In this document: positions 25,984 through 35,589 of the stretch, piece after piece
How the letters are laid out: each line of letters begins with the position of its first letter
Position numbering within the stretch: the stretch's first letter is position 1
Source of the DNA: Pseudomonas sp. BSw22131
GTDB taxonomy: Bacteria > Pseudomonadota > Gammaproteobacteria > Pseudomonadales > Pseudomonadaceae
Length of the DNA stretch: 64,000 nucleotides
Reading direction: 5' to 3'
Assembly (NCBI RefSeq): GCF_026810445.1
Contig: NZ_CP113949.1
Coordinates: 868,001 to 932,000, forward strand
Translations under genes and position numbers: made by a program
The notes under the pieces: model-generated
What the model was told of the DNA's origin: nothing
Database searches by the model: none
The model's input: only the letters and a program-made list of their open reading frames with translations

Positions 25984-27118
25984 TTTCGACCGCATCCTGT
26001 CCAGTGAGGACGTGATGCGCCGCCGCGCCACGTTCCTGCAGAAAATCCATGTGGACGGCCCGCTGTTGATTCTGTTGCTGACGCTGGCTGCGGGCAGCTT
26101 GTTCGTTCTGTATTCGGCGAGCGGCAAAAGCTGGGATTTACTGATCAAGCAAGCCACATCGTTCGGTATCGGTCTGGTTTCGATGTTCGTCATCGCCCAG
26201 CTGGAGCCGCGTTTCATGGCGAGATGGGTGCCGGTAGCCTATGTCTTCGGCGTGCTGTTGCTGGTGGTGGTGGACGTCATGGGCCACAACGCCATGGGCG
26301 CCACCCGCTGGATCAACATCCCCGGCGTCATCCGGTTTCAGCCCTCCGAATTCATGAAAATCATCATGCCGGCGACGATCGCCTGGTACCTGTCCAAGCG
26401 CACGCTGCCGCCGCACCTCAAACATGTGGCGCTGAGTCTGGCGTTGATCGGCATCCCGTTCATTCTGATCGTGCGTCAGCCAGACCTCGGCACCTCGCTG
26501 CTGATCCTCGCGTCTGGCACCTTCGTATTGTTCATGGCCGGTTTGCGCTGGCGCTGGATCATCAGTGTGATTGCGGCGGCGGTGCCGGTGGCAGTGGCCA
26601 TGTGGTTCTTCTTCATGCACGACTACCAGAAACAGCGAATCCTCACCTTCCTCGACCCTGAAAGCGATCCGCTGGGCACTGGCTGGAACATCATCCAGTC
26701 CAAGGCCGCGATTGGCTCGGGCGGTGTATTCGGTAAAGGCTGGTTGCTGGGTACCCAGTCGCACCTGGACTTTTTGCCTGAAAGTCACACCGACTTCATC
26801 ATCGCGGTATTGGGCGAAGAGTTCGGGCTGGTCGGTATTTGCGCGCTTCTGCTTATCTATCTGCTGCTGATTGGTCGCGGTCTGGTGATCACCGCACAGG
26901 CCCAGACGCTTTACGGCAAGTTGCTCGCCGGCAGTCTGACCATGACATTTTTTGTTTACGTGTTCGTCAATATCGGTATGGTCAGCGGCTTGTTGCCGGT
27001 GGTGGGGGTGCCATTGCCCTTCATTAGCTACGGCGGAACTTCGCTGGTGACGCTGCTGTCAGCGTTTGGTGTTTTGATGTCGATCCATACCCATCGCAAA
27101 TGGATCGCTCAGGTTTGA
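25973..27118 (+). CDS. rodA: Rod-shape SEDS glycosyltransferase
   Basis: RodA polymerises lipid II together with PBP2 in the elongasome. The 381-residue protein has about ten hydrophobic spans and SEDS marks HNAMGATRWINIPG, FQPSEFMKI, RQPDLGTSLLI and the C-terminal PVVGVPLPFISYGGTSL. GTG 25973 lies within the last codons of mrdA. It is followed 17 bp later by mltB. Confidence 0.97.
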   Translation: MKSNFDRILSSEDVMRRRATFLQKIHVDGPLLILLLTLAAGSLFVLYSASGKSWDLLIKQATSFGIGLVSMFVIAQLEPRFMARWVPVAYVFGVLLLVVVDVMGHNAMGATRWINIPGVIRFQPSEFMKIIMPATIAWYLSKRTLPPHLKHVALSLALIGIPFILIVRQPDLGTSLLILASGTFVLFMAGLRWRWIISVIAAAVPVAVAMWFFFMHDYQKQRILTFLDPESDPLGTGWNIIQSKAAIGSGGVFGKGWLLGTQSHLDFLPESHTDFIIAVLGEEFGLVGICALLLIYLLLIGRGLVITAQAQTLYGKLLAGSLTMTFFVYVFVNIGMVSGLLPVVGVPLPFISYGGTSLVTLLSAFGVLMSIHTHRKWIAQV

Positions 27119-27135
27119 TTAAGGTGAAGAACTCA

Positions 27136-28146
27136 ATGCAAGTTGTTTGTGGATGGGCTGCTCGATATGCGCCGCTGGTCGGACTGGTGGGCATGCTCGG
27201 CACGGTGCAGGACTCGCTTGCCGGCAGTTATGAAGGCTCGCCTCAAGTTGCCGGGTTCGTCGCCGAGATGACCCGCGACTACGGTTTTGCAGGCGAACAA
27301 CTGATTGAGGTGTTTCGCGATGTCGAGCGCAAGCAGTCCATCCTCGACGCTATTTCCAGGCCAGCCGAGCGCGTAAAACCCTGGAAAGATTACGGCCCGA
27401 TGTTCCTCACCGATGCCCGCATCGCACGCGGTGTGGATTTCTGGCGTCAGCACGAAGCGACGCTCGCTCGCGCCGAGCAAGAGTACGGCGTGCCCGCGCA
27501 AGTGATTGTCGCGATCATTGGTGTTGAGACGTTTTTCGGGCGTAATACCGGCAATTACCGGGTGATCGACGCATTGTCGACCTTGGGCTTCGACTATCCG
27601 CCGCGTGCCGAATTCTTTCGCAAGGAGCTTCGCGAGTTCCTGTTGTTGGCCCGCGAAGAGCAGGTCGATCCGTTGACGCTCAAGGGCTCCTACGCCGGCG
27701 CGATGGGTTTGCCGCAGTTCATGCCAAGCAGCTTTCGCGCGTATGCGGTGGATTTCGACGGTGATGGTCACATTAATATCTGGAACGATCCGGACGATGC
27801 GATAGGCAGCGTTGCCAGCTATTTCAAACGCCATGGCTGGGTGGCGGGCGAGGGCGTAGTCAGCCGTGCCAGCGTTCAGGGCGAGCGCGTCGATCAGGGA
27901 TTGAGTCCGGGCATCGAGCCAGTAAAGACCGTCGGGGAGTTGCGAGCCTTGGGTTGGGCGAGTCATGATGCGCTGCGCGATGACATGCCGGTCACGGCGT
28001 TCCGCCTTGAAGGCGAGAACGGCCCGGAATATTGGCTGGGTTTAAAGAATTTTTATGCAATCACGCGTTACAACCGCAGTGTGATGTACGCCATGGCCGT
28101 GCATCAGCTGTCTGAACGACTGGTTCAAGCTCGGGGCGTCAAGTAA
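27136..28146 (+). CDS. mltB: Membrane-bound lytic murein transglycosylase B
   Basis: Cleaves glycan strands to 1,6-anhydro products. The 336-residue protein has an N-terminal signal region (MQVVCGWAARYAPLVG) and the SLT_2 domain with the catalytic Glu in AIIGVETFFGRNTGNYR, then GSYAGAMGLPQFMPSSF and VDFDGDGHINIWND. ATG 27136 follows AAGGTGAAG. In the P. aeruginosa homologue (SltB1) the enzyme is periplasmic and soluble. Its stop overlaps the rlpA ATG (TAATG). Confidence 0.95.
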   Translation: MQVVCGWAARYAPLVGLVGMLGTVQDSLAGSYEGSPQVAGFVAEMTRDYGFAGEQLIEVFRDVERKQSILDAISRPAERVKPWKDYGPMFLTDARIARGVDFWRQHEATLARAEQEYGVPAQVIVAIIGVETFFGRNTGNYRVIDALSTLGFDYPPRAEFFRKELREFLLLAREEQVDPLTLKGSYAGAMGLPQFMPSSFRAYAVDFDGDGHINIWNDPDDAIGSVASYFKRHGWVAGEGVVSRASVQGERVDQGLSPGIEPVKTVGELRALGWASHDALRDDMPVTAFRLEGENGPEYWLGLKNFYAITRYNRSVMYAMAVHQLSERLVQARGVK

Positions 28147-29186
28147 TGCGGTTTTTACCGATTAAACAACCATTGAAACTGATGGCCTTCGCAGGGCTAA
28201 CGCTGCTGCTCGTCAGTTGCTCGTCAAACACCCCGACTCGCTCGACGAAGCAGGGCAATATCGTCCGGGCTCAACCTGGCCTGGACATCAATCGGGCGCA
28301 CAAAGATGGCGCGCCCTGGTGGGACGTCGATGTGTCGCGCATCCCGGACGCCGTTCCAACCCTGCACACCGGCCCTTACAAAGCCAACCCTTACACCGTG
28401 CTGGGCAAAACCTATTTTCCGCTGAATGAGTCGGCGAGCTATGCCCAGACCGGCACAGCGTCCTGGTATGGCACCAAATTTCACGGCCAGAACACCGCCA
28501 ATGGTGAAGTGTATGACCTGTACGGCATGAGCGCGGCGCACAAGACGCTGCCGCTGCCAAGCTATGTACGCGTCACCAATCTGGACAACAATCGCACGGT
28601 GATCCTGCGCGTCAACGACCGCGGCCCGTTCTATTCTGACCGCATCATCGACCTGTCTTATGCCGCCGCCAAAAAGCTGGGCTATGCCGAAAGCGGTACG
28701 GCGCGGGTCAGGGTCGAAGGTATCGATCCGGCGCAATACTGGGCGCAGCGCGGCAAGCCTGCGCCGCTGATGCTCGATCAGCCACAAGTCGCCAGCAGCG
28801 CGCCAGTGCGTGCGCAGGCGGCGCCGGTGATCACAGCGTCCGCTGGCACGATTGAACAGTGGACGCCGCCACCGCAGCAGCATGCCGCGCCGGTCGCACC
28901 TGTTCCGGTGCAGATCGACGCAAAAAAAAACGCTTCAGGACAAGCGTCTGGGCTGTTTCTCCAGGTGGGAGCCTTCGCCAACCCGGACGCTGCGGAACTC
29001 CTGAGATCCAAACTGAGCGGGATGGTGAGAGCGCCGGTGTTCGTGAGTTCGATAGCACGCAATCAACAGACGCTCTATCGCGTGCGGATGGGGCCGGTCG
29101 ACACGCCGGGTGAAGCCCAACAACTGCAAAACAGCGTAAGGTCGGCCAATCTTGGCTCCCCTAGCGTTGTCACGTCGGATCAGTGA
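28146..29186 (+). CDS. rlpA: Septal-ring lytic transglycosylase RlpA
   Basis: Outer-membrane lipoprotein that in P. aeruginosa cleaves denuded glycan strands at the septum. The 346-residue protein has a lipobox LLLVSC (Cys25), a double-psi beta-barrel (about 95-195: GTASWYGTKFHGQNTANGE, RVNDRGPF), a Pro/Ala/Gln linker, and a C-terminal SPOR domain (about 270-345: GLFLQVGAFANPDAAELL) that binds denuded peptidoglycan. It is coupled to mltB by a one-base overlap. Confidence 0.96.
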   Translation: MRFLPIKQPLKLMAFAGLTLLLVSCSSNTPTRSTKQGNIVRAQPGLDINRAHKDGAPWWDVDVSRIPDAVPTLHTGPYKANPYTVLGKTYFPLNESASYAQTGTASWYGTKFHGQNTANGEVYDLYGMSAAHKTLPLPSYVRVTNLDNNRTVILRVNDRGPFYSDRIIDLSYAAAKKLGYAESGTARVRVEGIDPAQYWAQRGKPAPLMLDQPQVASSAPVRAQAAPVITASAGTIEQWTPPPQQHAAPVAPVPVQIDAKKNASGQASGLFLQVGAFANPDAAELLRSKLSGMVRAPVFVSSIARNQQTLYRVRMGPVDTPGEAQQLQNSVRSANLGSPSVVTSDQ

Positions 29187-29368
29187 TCGAGCCCCGGCAA
29201 CGGGGGCCGATTGATTGTGGCCTGACAGATGGCGACTTGCCACAGGGCAGGCGCTACCAGCAATTTCACGCGTTCGACCACTAGGGTCTTATGCGTCTGC
29301 CAGGGTCGCCTGGCGCCACAGCTTTGCCCGCGAGGGCATGTTTGCCCATTAGCAATTTCGAGAGACGG

Positions 29369-30529
29369 ATGAACATCACCACCTTTGCAAAACGCCTTTG
29401 CCTGCTTATTCCTCTATTCACTGCGCCTGCTGTATTCGCGGCAGAACAGATGACACCCTCTCCACCGCAATTGGCTGCCAAGGCTTACGTGCTGATGGAC
29501 GCCAACAGCGGGAATGTTCTGGTTGAAAACAACGGCGACCAGCGTCTGCCGCCAGCCAGCCTGACCAAACTGATGACTGCCTACATCGCGACCCTGGAAA
29601 TCCGTCGTGGCCAGATCGGCGAAAACGATCCTGTGACCATCAGCGAGAACGCCTGGCGTACCGGCGGTTCGCGCATGTTCATCAAGGTCGGTAGCCAGGT
29701 GACGGTCAGCGACCTGCTGCACGGCATCATCATCCAGTCCGGCAACGACGCAAGCGTTGCAGTCTCCGAACACATTGCCGGCAGCGAAGATGCGTTCGCC
29801 GACATGATGAACAAGACCGCCGGCGACCTGGGCATGTCCAACAGCCACTTCATGAACCCGACCGGTCTGCCAAACCCTGAGCATTACTCCACCGCTCACG
29901 ACATGGCGACCCTGGCCCGCGCGATCATTCACGAAGACCCGGCTCACTATGCGATCTACTCGCAGAAAGAGTTTTTCTGGAACGGCATCAAACAGCCAAA
30001 CCGTAACCTGCTGCTTTGGCGCGACAAGACCGTCGATGGCCTGAAAACCGGTCATACCGAAGAAGCCGGCTACTGCATGGTGTCTTCGGCTGTCCGTGAC
30101 GGCATGCGCCTGATCGCCGTCGTGTTCGGCACCAACAGCGAGCAAGCGCGTGCTGCCGAGACCCAGAAGCTGCTGACCTACGGTTTCCGTTTCTTCGAAA
30201 CCCAGAGCTTCTATCAGAAGGGCACCGAACTGGCTCAGGCGCCAGTCTGGAAAGGCACCGAGCGTCTGGTCAAAGCCGGTCTGGCTGAAGACCTGACCAT
30301 GACCATGCCTAAAGGCGAGATGAAAAAGCTGGCCGCCAGCATGTCCATGAACCCGCAGCTCGTCGCGCCAATCGCCAAAGGCGACGTTATCGGCAAGATC
30401 GAAGTGAAGCTGGACGACAAGGTGGTTCACACTGCTAATCTGATTGCGCTGGATGCAGTCGACGAAGGTGGTATCTTTCGCCGCGTGTGGGATAGCATCC
30501 GCCTGTTCTTCTACGGCTTGTTCAACTGA
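29369..30529 (+). CDS. dacA: D-alanyl-D-alanine carboxypeptidase (PBP5/6 type)
   Basis: Trims the terminal D-Ala from pentapeptides in the periplasm. The 386-residue precursor has a signal peptide ending AVFA-AEQ, the SxxK Ser in PASLTKLMTAY, SGN in IIQSGNDASV, KTG in DGLKTGHTEEAG, and a C-terminal amphipathic helix (FRRVWDSIRLFFYGLF) that anchors it to the membrane. ATG 29369 follows GAGA; a longer frame to 29291 is not coding-like. P. aeruginosa dacC is the positional match. Confidence 0.96.
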   Translation: MNITTFAKRLCLLIPLFTAPAVFAAEQMTPSPPQLAAKAYVLMDANSGNVLVENNGDQRLPPASLTKLMTAYIATLEIRRGQIGENDPVTISENAWRTGGSRMFIKVGSQVTVSDLLHGIIIQSGNDASVAVSEHIAGSEDAFADMMNKTAGDLGMSNSHFMNPTGLPNPEHYSTAHDMATLARAIIHEDPAHYAIYSQKEFFWNGIKQPNRNLLLWRDKTVDGLKTGHTEEAGYCMVSSAVRDGMRLIAVVFGTNSEQARAAETQKLLTYGFRFFETQSFYQKGTELAQAPVWKGTERLVKAGLAEDLTMTMPKGEMKKLAASMSMNPQLVAPIAKGDVIGKIEVKLDDKVVHTANLIALDAVDEGGIFRRVWDSIRLFFYGLFN

Positions 30530-30607
30530 TCCACCGTTCCCTGTGCCCCTGCCGCGTTGCGCGGCGGGGAGCTGTCCGTTTTCTCGGCTTACGAGGCCGT
30601 TACTGCC

Positions 30608-30883
30608 ATGACAGATACCGACGTTAAAGCGCCAAAAATCGAATTTCCTTGTGCGGACTATCCCATCAAGGTGATCGGCGATACGGGTGTGGGTTTCAAG
30701 GACAAGATCATCGAGATCCTCGAAAAACACGCGACTGTCGACCACAACACCCTGGCCGAGCGCCAGAGCAGCAACGGTAAGTACACCACCGTTCAGCTGC
30801 ACATCATCGCGACCGGCCAAGACCAGCTCTACGACATCAACAGTGAACTGCGTGCCACCGGTTTCGTGCACATGGTGCTGTGA
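30608..30883 (+). CDS. ybeD: YbeD/DUF493 family protein
   Basis: A 91-residue protein with the DUF493 fold ([36 protein letters not shown]). It is related to the regulatory ACT-like fold but has no known activity; it almost always stands before lipB. ATG 30608 is chosen over the frame start at 30557. Its TGA overlaps the lipB ATG (TGATG), indicating coupling. Confidence 0.94.
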   Translation: MTDTDVKAPKIEFPCADYPIKVIGDTGVGFKDKIIEILEKHATVDHNTLAERQSSNGKYTTVQLHIIATGQDQLYDINSELRATGFVHMVL

Positions 30884-31530
30884 TGGACGCCCGACTGGGC
30901 ATCCGTGATCTGGGGTTGGTTGATTACGAGCCCACTTGGCAAGCGATGAAACGCTTCAACGATGACCGCTCTGGCGAGGTCGGTGATGAGGTCTGGCTGG
31001 TGCAGCATCCACCAGTCTTCACCCAGGGACAGTCCGGCAAGCCTGAACATCTGCTGCTGCCGGGAAACATTCCGGTGGTGCAGGTCGATCGTGGCGGGCA
31101 AGTGACTTATCATGGCCCCGGCCAACTGGTGGCGTATCTGTTACTGGATGTGCGTCGCCTGGGCTTTGGCGTCCGGGATCTGGTAACGCGGATTGAGCAC
31201 AGCCTCATCGCGCTCCTCGCCAGTTATGGCGTGACCGCAGCGGCCAAACCCGATGCACCGGGCGTTTACGTTGACGGGGCAAAAATCGCCTCTTTGGGTC
31301 TGCGCATTCGCCATGGCTGCTCATTCCATGGGTTGGCGCTGAATGTCGACATGGACCTTGAGCCGTTCAAACGCATTAATCCCTGCGGATATGCGGGGCT
31401 GGCGATGACCCAGCTACGCGACCATGCAGGGCCGATAGAATTTGCCGAGGTTAGTGCCCGGCTGCGTGCGCAGCTCGTCAAACACCTCGACTACGCTGAG
31501 CAGACGACCCTCACGGGCGGAATCGACTGA
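30883..31530 (+). CDS. lipB: Octanoyltransferase
   Basis: Moves octanoate from acyl carrier protein to lipoyl domains, the first step of lipoate synthesis. The 215-residue protein has the LipB block [17 protein letters not shown] and the catalytic Lys and Cys regions ([34 protein letters not shown]). ATG 30883 is used; a GTG at 30880 is one codon upstream. It is followed one base later by lipA, its pathway partner. Confidence 0.97.
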   Translation: MDARLGIRDLGLVDYEPTWQAMKRFNDDRSGEVGDEVWLVQHPPVFTQGQSGKPEHLLLPGNIPVVQVDRGGQVTYHGPGQLVAYLLLDVRRLGFGVRDLVTRIEHSLIALLASYGVTAAAKPDAPGVYVDGAKIASLGLRIRHGCSFHGLALNVDMDLEPFKRINPCGYAGLAMTQLRDHAGPIEFAEVSARLRAQLVKHLDYAEQTTLTGGID

Positions 31531-31531
31531 T

Positions 31532-32578
31532 ATGACTACTGCGCATGACACGGCTTCTGCCGTTCAAACAGAAAACGCCGTCCAGACTCTGATCCCGACA
31601 GTCACGGTGAACGCCGGGCGTCCCAAAGTGGAGGCCGGCGTCAAGTTGCGCGGCGCGGAAAAAGTCGCGCGTATCCCGGTAAAAATCATCCCCACGGTGG
31701 ACCTGCCGAAAAAGCCGGACTGGATTCGCGTACGCATCCCGGTCTCGCCTGAGGTGGACCGCGTCAAACAGCTGCTGCGCAAGCACAAGCTGCACAGCGT
31801 TTGCGAAGAAGCATCCTGCCCGAACCTGGGCGAGTGCTTCTCGGGCGGCACCGCGACGTTCATGATCATGGGCGACATCTGCACCCGCCGTTGCCCGTTC
31901 TGCGACGTGGGTCATGGTCGCCCGAAAGCGCTGGACGCCGATGAGCCGAAAAACCTCGCCATCGCCATCGCTGACATGAGCCTCAAGTACGTCGTCATCA
32001 CCTCGGTAGACCGCGACGATCTGCGCGACGGTGGCGCTCAGCACTTCGCTGATTGCATCCGTGAAATCCGCGCTTTGTCGCCTAATGTCCAGCTCGAAAC
32101 CCTGGTGCCCGATTACCGCGGCCGCATGGATATCGCGCTGGAAATCACTGCTGCCACGCCTCCGGACGTGTTCAACCACAACCTGGAGACCGTGCCGCGT
32201 CTTTACAAGGCTGCGCGCCCCGGCTCTGATTACCAGTGGTCGCTGACACTGCTGAAGCGCTTCAAGGAAATGATGCCTCACGTCCCTACCAAGTCCGGCT
32301 TGATGTTGGGTTTGGGCGAGACAGACGAAGAAGTCATCGAGGTGATGCAGCGCATGCGCGAGCACGACATCGACATGCTTACCTTGGGCCAGTACCTGCA
32401 ACCATCGCGCAGTCACTTGCCGGTCGAACGCTTCGTTCACCCGGACACCTTTGCGTGGTTCGCCGAGGAAGGCTACAAGATGGGTTTCAAGAACGTCGCG
32501 TCCGGCCCGCTGGTTCGGTCTTCGTATCACGCTGACGAGCAGGCGAAGCTGGTCAAGTCGTTGCTGACAGCGGGTTAA
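31532..32578 (+). CDS. lipA: Lipoyl synthase
   Basis: Radical-SAM enzyme inserting two sulfurs into protein-bound octanoate. The 348-residue protein carries both iron-sulfur motifs: the auxiliary cluster cysteines [12 protein letters not shown], and the SAM cluster CTRRCPFC. The conserved C-terminal RSSYHADEQ (auxiliary cluster Ser) is also present. The 5' end of a longer frame overlaps lipB and is not coding. A strong terminator follows, so lipA ends the plus-strand cluster. Confidence 0.97.
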   Translation: MTTAHDTASAVQTENAVQTLIPTVTVNAGRPKVEAGVKLRGAEKVARIPVKIIPTVDLPKKPDWIRVRIPVSPEVDRVKQLLRKHKLHSVCEEASCPNLGECFSGGTATFMIMGDICTRRCPFCDVGHGRPKALDADEPKNLAIAIADMSLKYVVITSVDRDDLRDGGAQHFADCIREIRALSPNVQLETLVPDYRGRMDIALEITAATPPDVFNHNLETVPRLYKAARPGSDYQWSLTLLKRFKEMMPHVPTKSGLMLGLGETDEEVIEVMQRMREHDIDMLTLGQYLQPSRSHLPVERFVHPDTFAWFAEEGYKMGFKNVASGPLVRSSYHADEQAKLVKSLLTAG

Positions 32579-32598
32579 TCAACAGCCGCTTCACAGCG

Positions 32599-32642
32599 CA
32601 ACGAAAAAGGGCCGGATAGCGATATCCGGCCCTTTTTCGTTG
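32599..32642. terminator. Strong terminator after lipA
   Basis: Perfect 20-bp stem CAACGAAAAAGGGCCGGATA / TATCCGGCCCTTTTTCGTTG with loop GCGA; A and T runs inside the stem let it work on both strands, between lipA and the converging transglycosylase gene. Confidence 0.9.
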
Positions 32643-32767
32643 CTGTGGATTAAGTGCTTGATCTCTAGCAGCGGACTTAGCCGCGAGACGTGGGTATGTC
32701 TGGCCAATCTTCATCGCACCACCGGCGATTCGCGAATAACTTCGCTCCTACAGGTCGCGTGCATGAG

Positions 32768-34087
32768 CTACGGCTTACGCAGACTCTCCAACAACTCCTG
32801 CGTGGGATATCCATCCGCGGGCCAGCCAAAAGACTGCTGGGCGCTGCGGATTGCTTTGCGCGTGTTGGCGCCGATGATCCCGTCAGGTGCCCCTGCGTCG
32901 TATTGTCGGGCAGAGAGAAGGGTTTGCAGCTCAATGCGCTCAGACCGGCTCAGAGGACGGTCACCGCGCGGCCAGTTGCCCATCACGTAGCCGCCGCCGT
33001 TAAAGCGCTCTGACAGCAGTCCAATGCCCAGCGCGTAGGACGACGAATTGTTGTACTTGAGAATCGCCCGGAAATTATCCATCACCAGAAATGCCGGACC
33101 TTTATAGCCAGCGGGCAACAAAAGGGCCGCCTGTTGCTGCAACAAATTGGCAGGCAGGGCAGCACCGGTTGGCAACTTCAGGCCCAACTGCTGCCACTCA
33201 CCAATACTTTTGCGGGTTGAGGCGTCGGCCAGCGCGTAATCGAAACCCTGCGCCAGTTGAACTTCAAAACCCCACGGCTGCCCTTTTTGCCAGCCAGAAC
33301 TCTGCAAGTAGTGCGCAGTAGAGGCGAGCGCATCGCTCGGGGTGTTCCAGATATCGCGGCGGCCATCACCATCGAAATCCACAGCGTGCGTGTTGTAGGT
33401 CGTCGGAATGAACTGCGTCTGCCCCATGGCGCCAGCCCACGAGCCCAGCATGCTCGGTGCATCGATATCACCATGCTGCAAAATTTGCAGCGCCGCGATC
33501 AGTTGGTCCTGAGCGAACTGTGGCCGGCGACCTTCATACGCCAGTGTCGCGAGGGAGCGAATCACAGACTGCGTGCCCTGAAACTGGCCGAAACTACTTT
33601 CCATTCCCCATACCGCCACCAGCGCCTGACGATCAACACCGTAGCGTTGCTCGATCTGCCCCAGCACGTCAGCGTATTGCGTCAGCAAAGCCTGACCCTT
33701 GCGTACGCGCACGGCCGACATCGCGCCGTCGAGGTATTCCCAGACGGGGCGACTGAACTCAGGCTGGCTGCGGTCGGCTTTGACGACACTCATGTCAGGC
33801 GTCACGCCTGCAAAGGCGGTGTCAAAAATGTCAGGCCGGATTCCCGCGCCCAGCGCCTGGGCACGGAACGTCGACTGCCATTGCGCGAACGTCATTGGCG
33901 GCTGAATTTCGAAGTTGGTGTCGTCGGGTTGTGCGACAGCGCTCGGCAGGGTCGGCGCAGTGTTGGCTACTTGTAGAGGCGTGGCGACCGCAGCGGTAGG
34001 TTGTTCTGCGCAGGCGACCAGTATGAGGAGGCTGGAAACAGTGATCAGTTGGCGCGCATGCCAACGACGAAGAAAACAAAAGGGCAT
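32768..34087 (-). CDS. Lytic murein transglycosylase with peptidoglycan-binding domain (MltB family)
   Basis: A 439-residue predicted lipoprotein (LLILVAC, Cys26). It has an SLT_2 domain with the catalytic Glu in VWGMESSFGQFQGT, GSWAGAMGQTQFIPTTY and VDFDGDGRRDIWNTP, and a C-terminal PG_binding_1 domain (about 375-437: LQTLLSARQYDAGAPDGIIG). It is the second MltB-type enzyme in the window, unlike mltB in having the extra binding domain. It is monocistronic, between the lipA terminator and arfA. Confidence 0.92.
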   Translation of the reverse strand: MPFCFLRRWHARQLITVSSLLILVACAEQPTAAVATPLQVANTAPTLPSAVAQPDDTNFEIQPPMTFAQWQSTFRAQALGAGIRPDIFDTAFAGVTPDMSVVKADRSQPEFSRPVWEYLDGAMSAVRVRKGQALLTQYADVLGQIEQRYGVDRQALVAVWGMESSFGQFQGTQSVIRSLATLAYEGRRPQFAQDQLIAALQILQHGDIDAPSMLGSWAGAMGQTQFIPTTYNTHAVDFDGDGRRDIWNTPSDALASTAHYLQSSGWQKGQPWGFEVQLAQGFDYALADASTRKSIGEWQQLGLKLPTGAALPANLLQQQAALLLPAGYKGPAFLVMDNFRAILKYNNSSSYALGIGLLSERFNGGGYVMGNWPRGDRPLSRSERIELQTLLSARQYDAGAPDGIIGANTRKAIRSAQQSFGWPADGYPTQELLESLRKP

Positions 34088-34172
34088 TCTTGGGTCCAGA
34101 GCGAAAAACCGTTAGGTGCAGACCTTAACATGCCTGTCCGCTTGAAGGGGCCTATAGCGCTTTAGGGGTCGT

Positions 34173-34331
34173 TCAAGCCGCCATAACGGAAGAAGCCTCC
34201 CAGCTATTAGACTGGAAGGCTTCGCGGCGGTAGCTGCCTTTGCCTTTTACCGGTTGTTCCTGACGGCTTCGGAACAGCGGTTGGGCAATGATGGATTTGG
34301 CTTTATTCGGCCGTTTTTTCGGCTTGCTCAT
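34173..34331 (-). CDS. arfA: Alternative ribosome-rescue factor A
   Basis: A 52-residue basic protein matching ArfA: PLFRSRQEQPVKGKGSYRR and the later SWEAS are conserved with E. coli ArfA. ArfA recruits release factor 2 to ribosomes stalled on stop-less mRNA, backing up tmRNA. ATG 34331 follows AGAGAG; the frame extension upstream is not conserved. A near-perfect stem lies inside the 3' part of the coding sequence (34192-34223). In E. coli a stem at this same place makes arfA mRNA lose its stop codon, so active ArfA appears only when tmRNA fails. Confidence 0.9.
   Translation of the reverse strand: MSKPKKRPNKAKSIIAQPLFRSRQEQPVKGKGSYRREAFQSNSWEASSVMAA
34192..34223 (-). promoter_or_regulatory. 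Intragenic hairpin in arfA (probable stop-less mRNA switch)
   Basis: Minus-strand GAAGCCTTCCAG-N8-CTGGGAGGCTTC, a 12-bp stem with one G-U pair, spanning the codons for EAFQSNSWEAS just before the stop. It could be an RNase III site or an early terminator that removes the stop codon. Confidence 0.65.
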
Positions 34332-34430
34332 GGCGGGTACTCTCTCTTGGGGTATGCAAACGCAGGCGATAATCGGGCAGATTGGAGCAGCTGTCCAATT
34401 GATGCGCGCTATTACCACCGGGGTCGACAA

Positions 34431-34519
34431 TGTAGGAGCGCGCTTGCCCGCGATTTCAATAGTTCTAAGACATCGCTTTCGGCTGAAATACCGATATCGC
34501 GGGCAAGCGCGCTCCTACA
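34431..34519. repeat. REP pair (BIME) with perfect 24-bp arms
   Basis: TGTAGGAGCGCGCTTGCCCG.. at 34431-34454 is the exact reverse complement of 34496-34519, around a 41-bp loop. It lies between arfA and the convergently spaced holA end. Confidence 0.9.
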
Positions 34520-34536
34520 GTTTGAGTCGTTGCTGA

Positions 34537-35574
34537 TTATTCCGAAGGCAACGCCAATCGCTGCCCGGCCATCAGCAACGACAACCGGCTCAAGCTGCTC
34601 CACGCCGAGCCCGCAGCCTGACCTTTGATTTGCGCGTCGATGTGCTGAGCGTCCATCAACAGTTGGCCCCAACGACCTGCAGAATGCCGTTGCAGCGCCT
34701 TGCTCATCAGCGGCTTGCGCTTGTCCCAGATCGGCGGACGGGCCTGGCTGAAAGCCTTGTCCAAGGGAATACCCTGACTGAACTGCAGCGCGAGGTTGGC
34801 AAGCACCCGTAATTCCCGGGACAACGCCCACAGAATCACCGGGGGTTCAACGCCTTCACCGCGCAGGCCTTCAAGCATGCGCAAGGCGTGAGCGGCTTCA
34901 CCGTTGAGGATTGCATCGGTGAGCCCGAACACGTCGAATCGGGCACTGTCGGCGACCGCCGCCTGCACGGTTTCCACGGTGATCTGGCCTTCTTCGGCCA
35001 TCAGCTTGAGCTTTTCGATTTCCTGCGCAGCGGCTAACAGGTTGCCCTCGACACGCGCCGCTATGAGCTCGATCGCATCTTGAGTGGCCGACAATCCCGC
35101 TTGTGACAGGCGTTGGCGGATCCATTGAGGCAACTGGCTGGCGTCTACCGGCCATATCTGTACGAATTGCGTCTGAGGGCCTTCAACCAGCGCCTTGCCC
35201 CACTTGGTCTTCTGCGCGCTGCCGTCGAGCTTGGGCAAACTGATCAGCAGCAAAGTGTCTTCGGCAGGGCGGCCGCAGTATTCCAGCAATGCGGCTGCGC
35301 CTTTATCGCCGGGCTTGCCGGAGGGCAAACGCAACTCCAGCAAACGACGCTCGGCGAACAGGGACATGCTCGCGCCCGCCTGAAGCAGCGTGCCCCAGTC
35401 AAAGCTGGAGTCAGCGCTGAATACCTGGCGTTCGTCGAAACCTTGCTGGCGTGCAGCCGCGCGGATGGCGTCACACGCTTCCTGGCATTGCAGCGGATCA
35501 TCGCCACTGACGACGTAGACGGGTGCAAGCGTGCCTTGAAGGTGCTTGGTGAGTTGAGCGGGGGCGAGTTTCAT
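34537..35574 (-). CDS. holA: DNA polymerase III delta subunit
   Basis: Subunit of the clamp loader that opens the beta clamp. The 345-residue protein has the HolA N-terminus (PVYVVSGDDPLQCQEACD, FDERQVFSAD), ELRLPSGKPGDKGAAALL, and the C-terminal helical collar. A strong hairpin stands 15 bp before its ATG and the Shine-Dalgarno is weak, so expression may depend on coupling with lptE upstream. leuS-lptE-holA is the standard gamma-proteobacterial order. Confidence 0.96.
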   Translation of the reverse strand: MKLAPAQLTKHLQGTLAPVYVVSGDDPLQCQEACDAIRAAARQQGFDERQVFSADSSFDWGTLLQAGASMSLFAERRLLELRLPSGKPGDKGAAALLEYCGRPAEDTLLLISLPKLDGSAQKTKWGKALVEGPQTQFVQIWPVDASQLPQWIRQRLSQAGLSATQDAIELIAARVEGNLLAAAQEIEKLKLMAEEGQITVETVQAAVADSARFDVFGLTDAILNGEAAHALRMLEGLRGEGVEPPVILWALSRELRVLANLALQFSQGIPLDKAFSQARPPIWDKRKPLMSKALQRHSAGRWGQLLMDAQHIDAQIKGQAAGSAWSSLSRLSLLMAGQRLALPSE

Positions 35575-35589
35575 GAGTCCACGAAGGTC

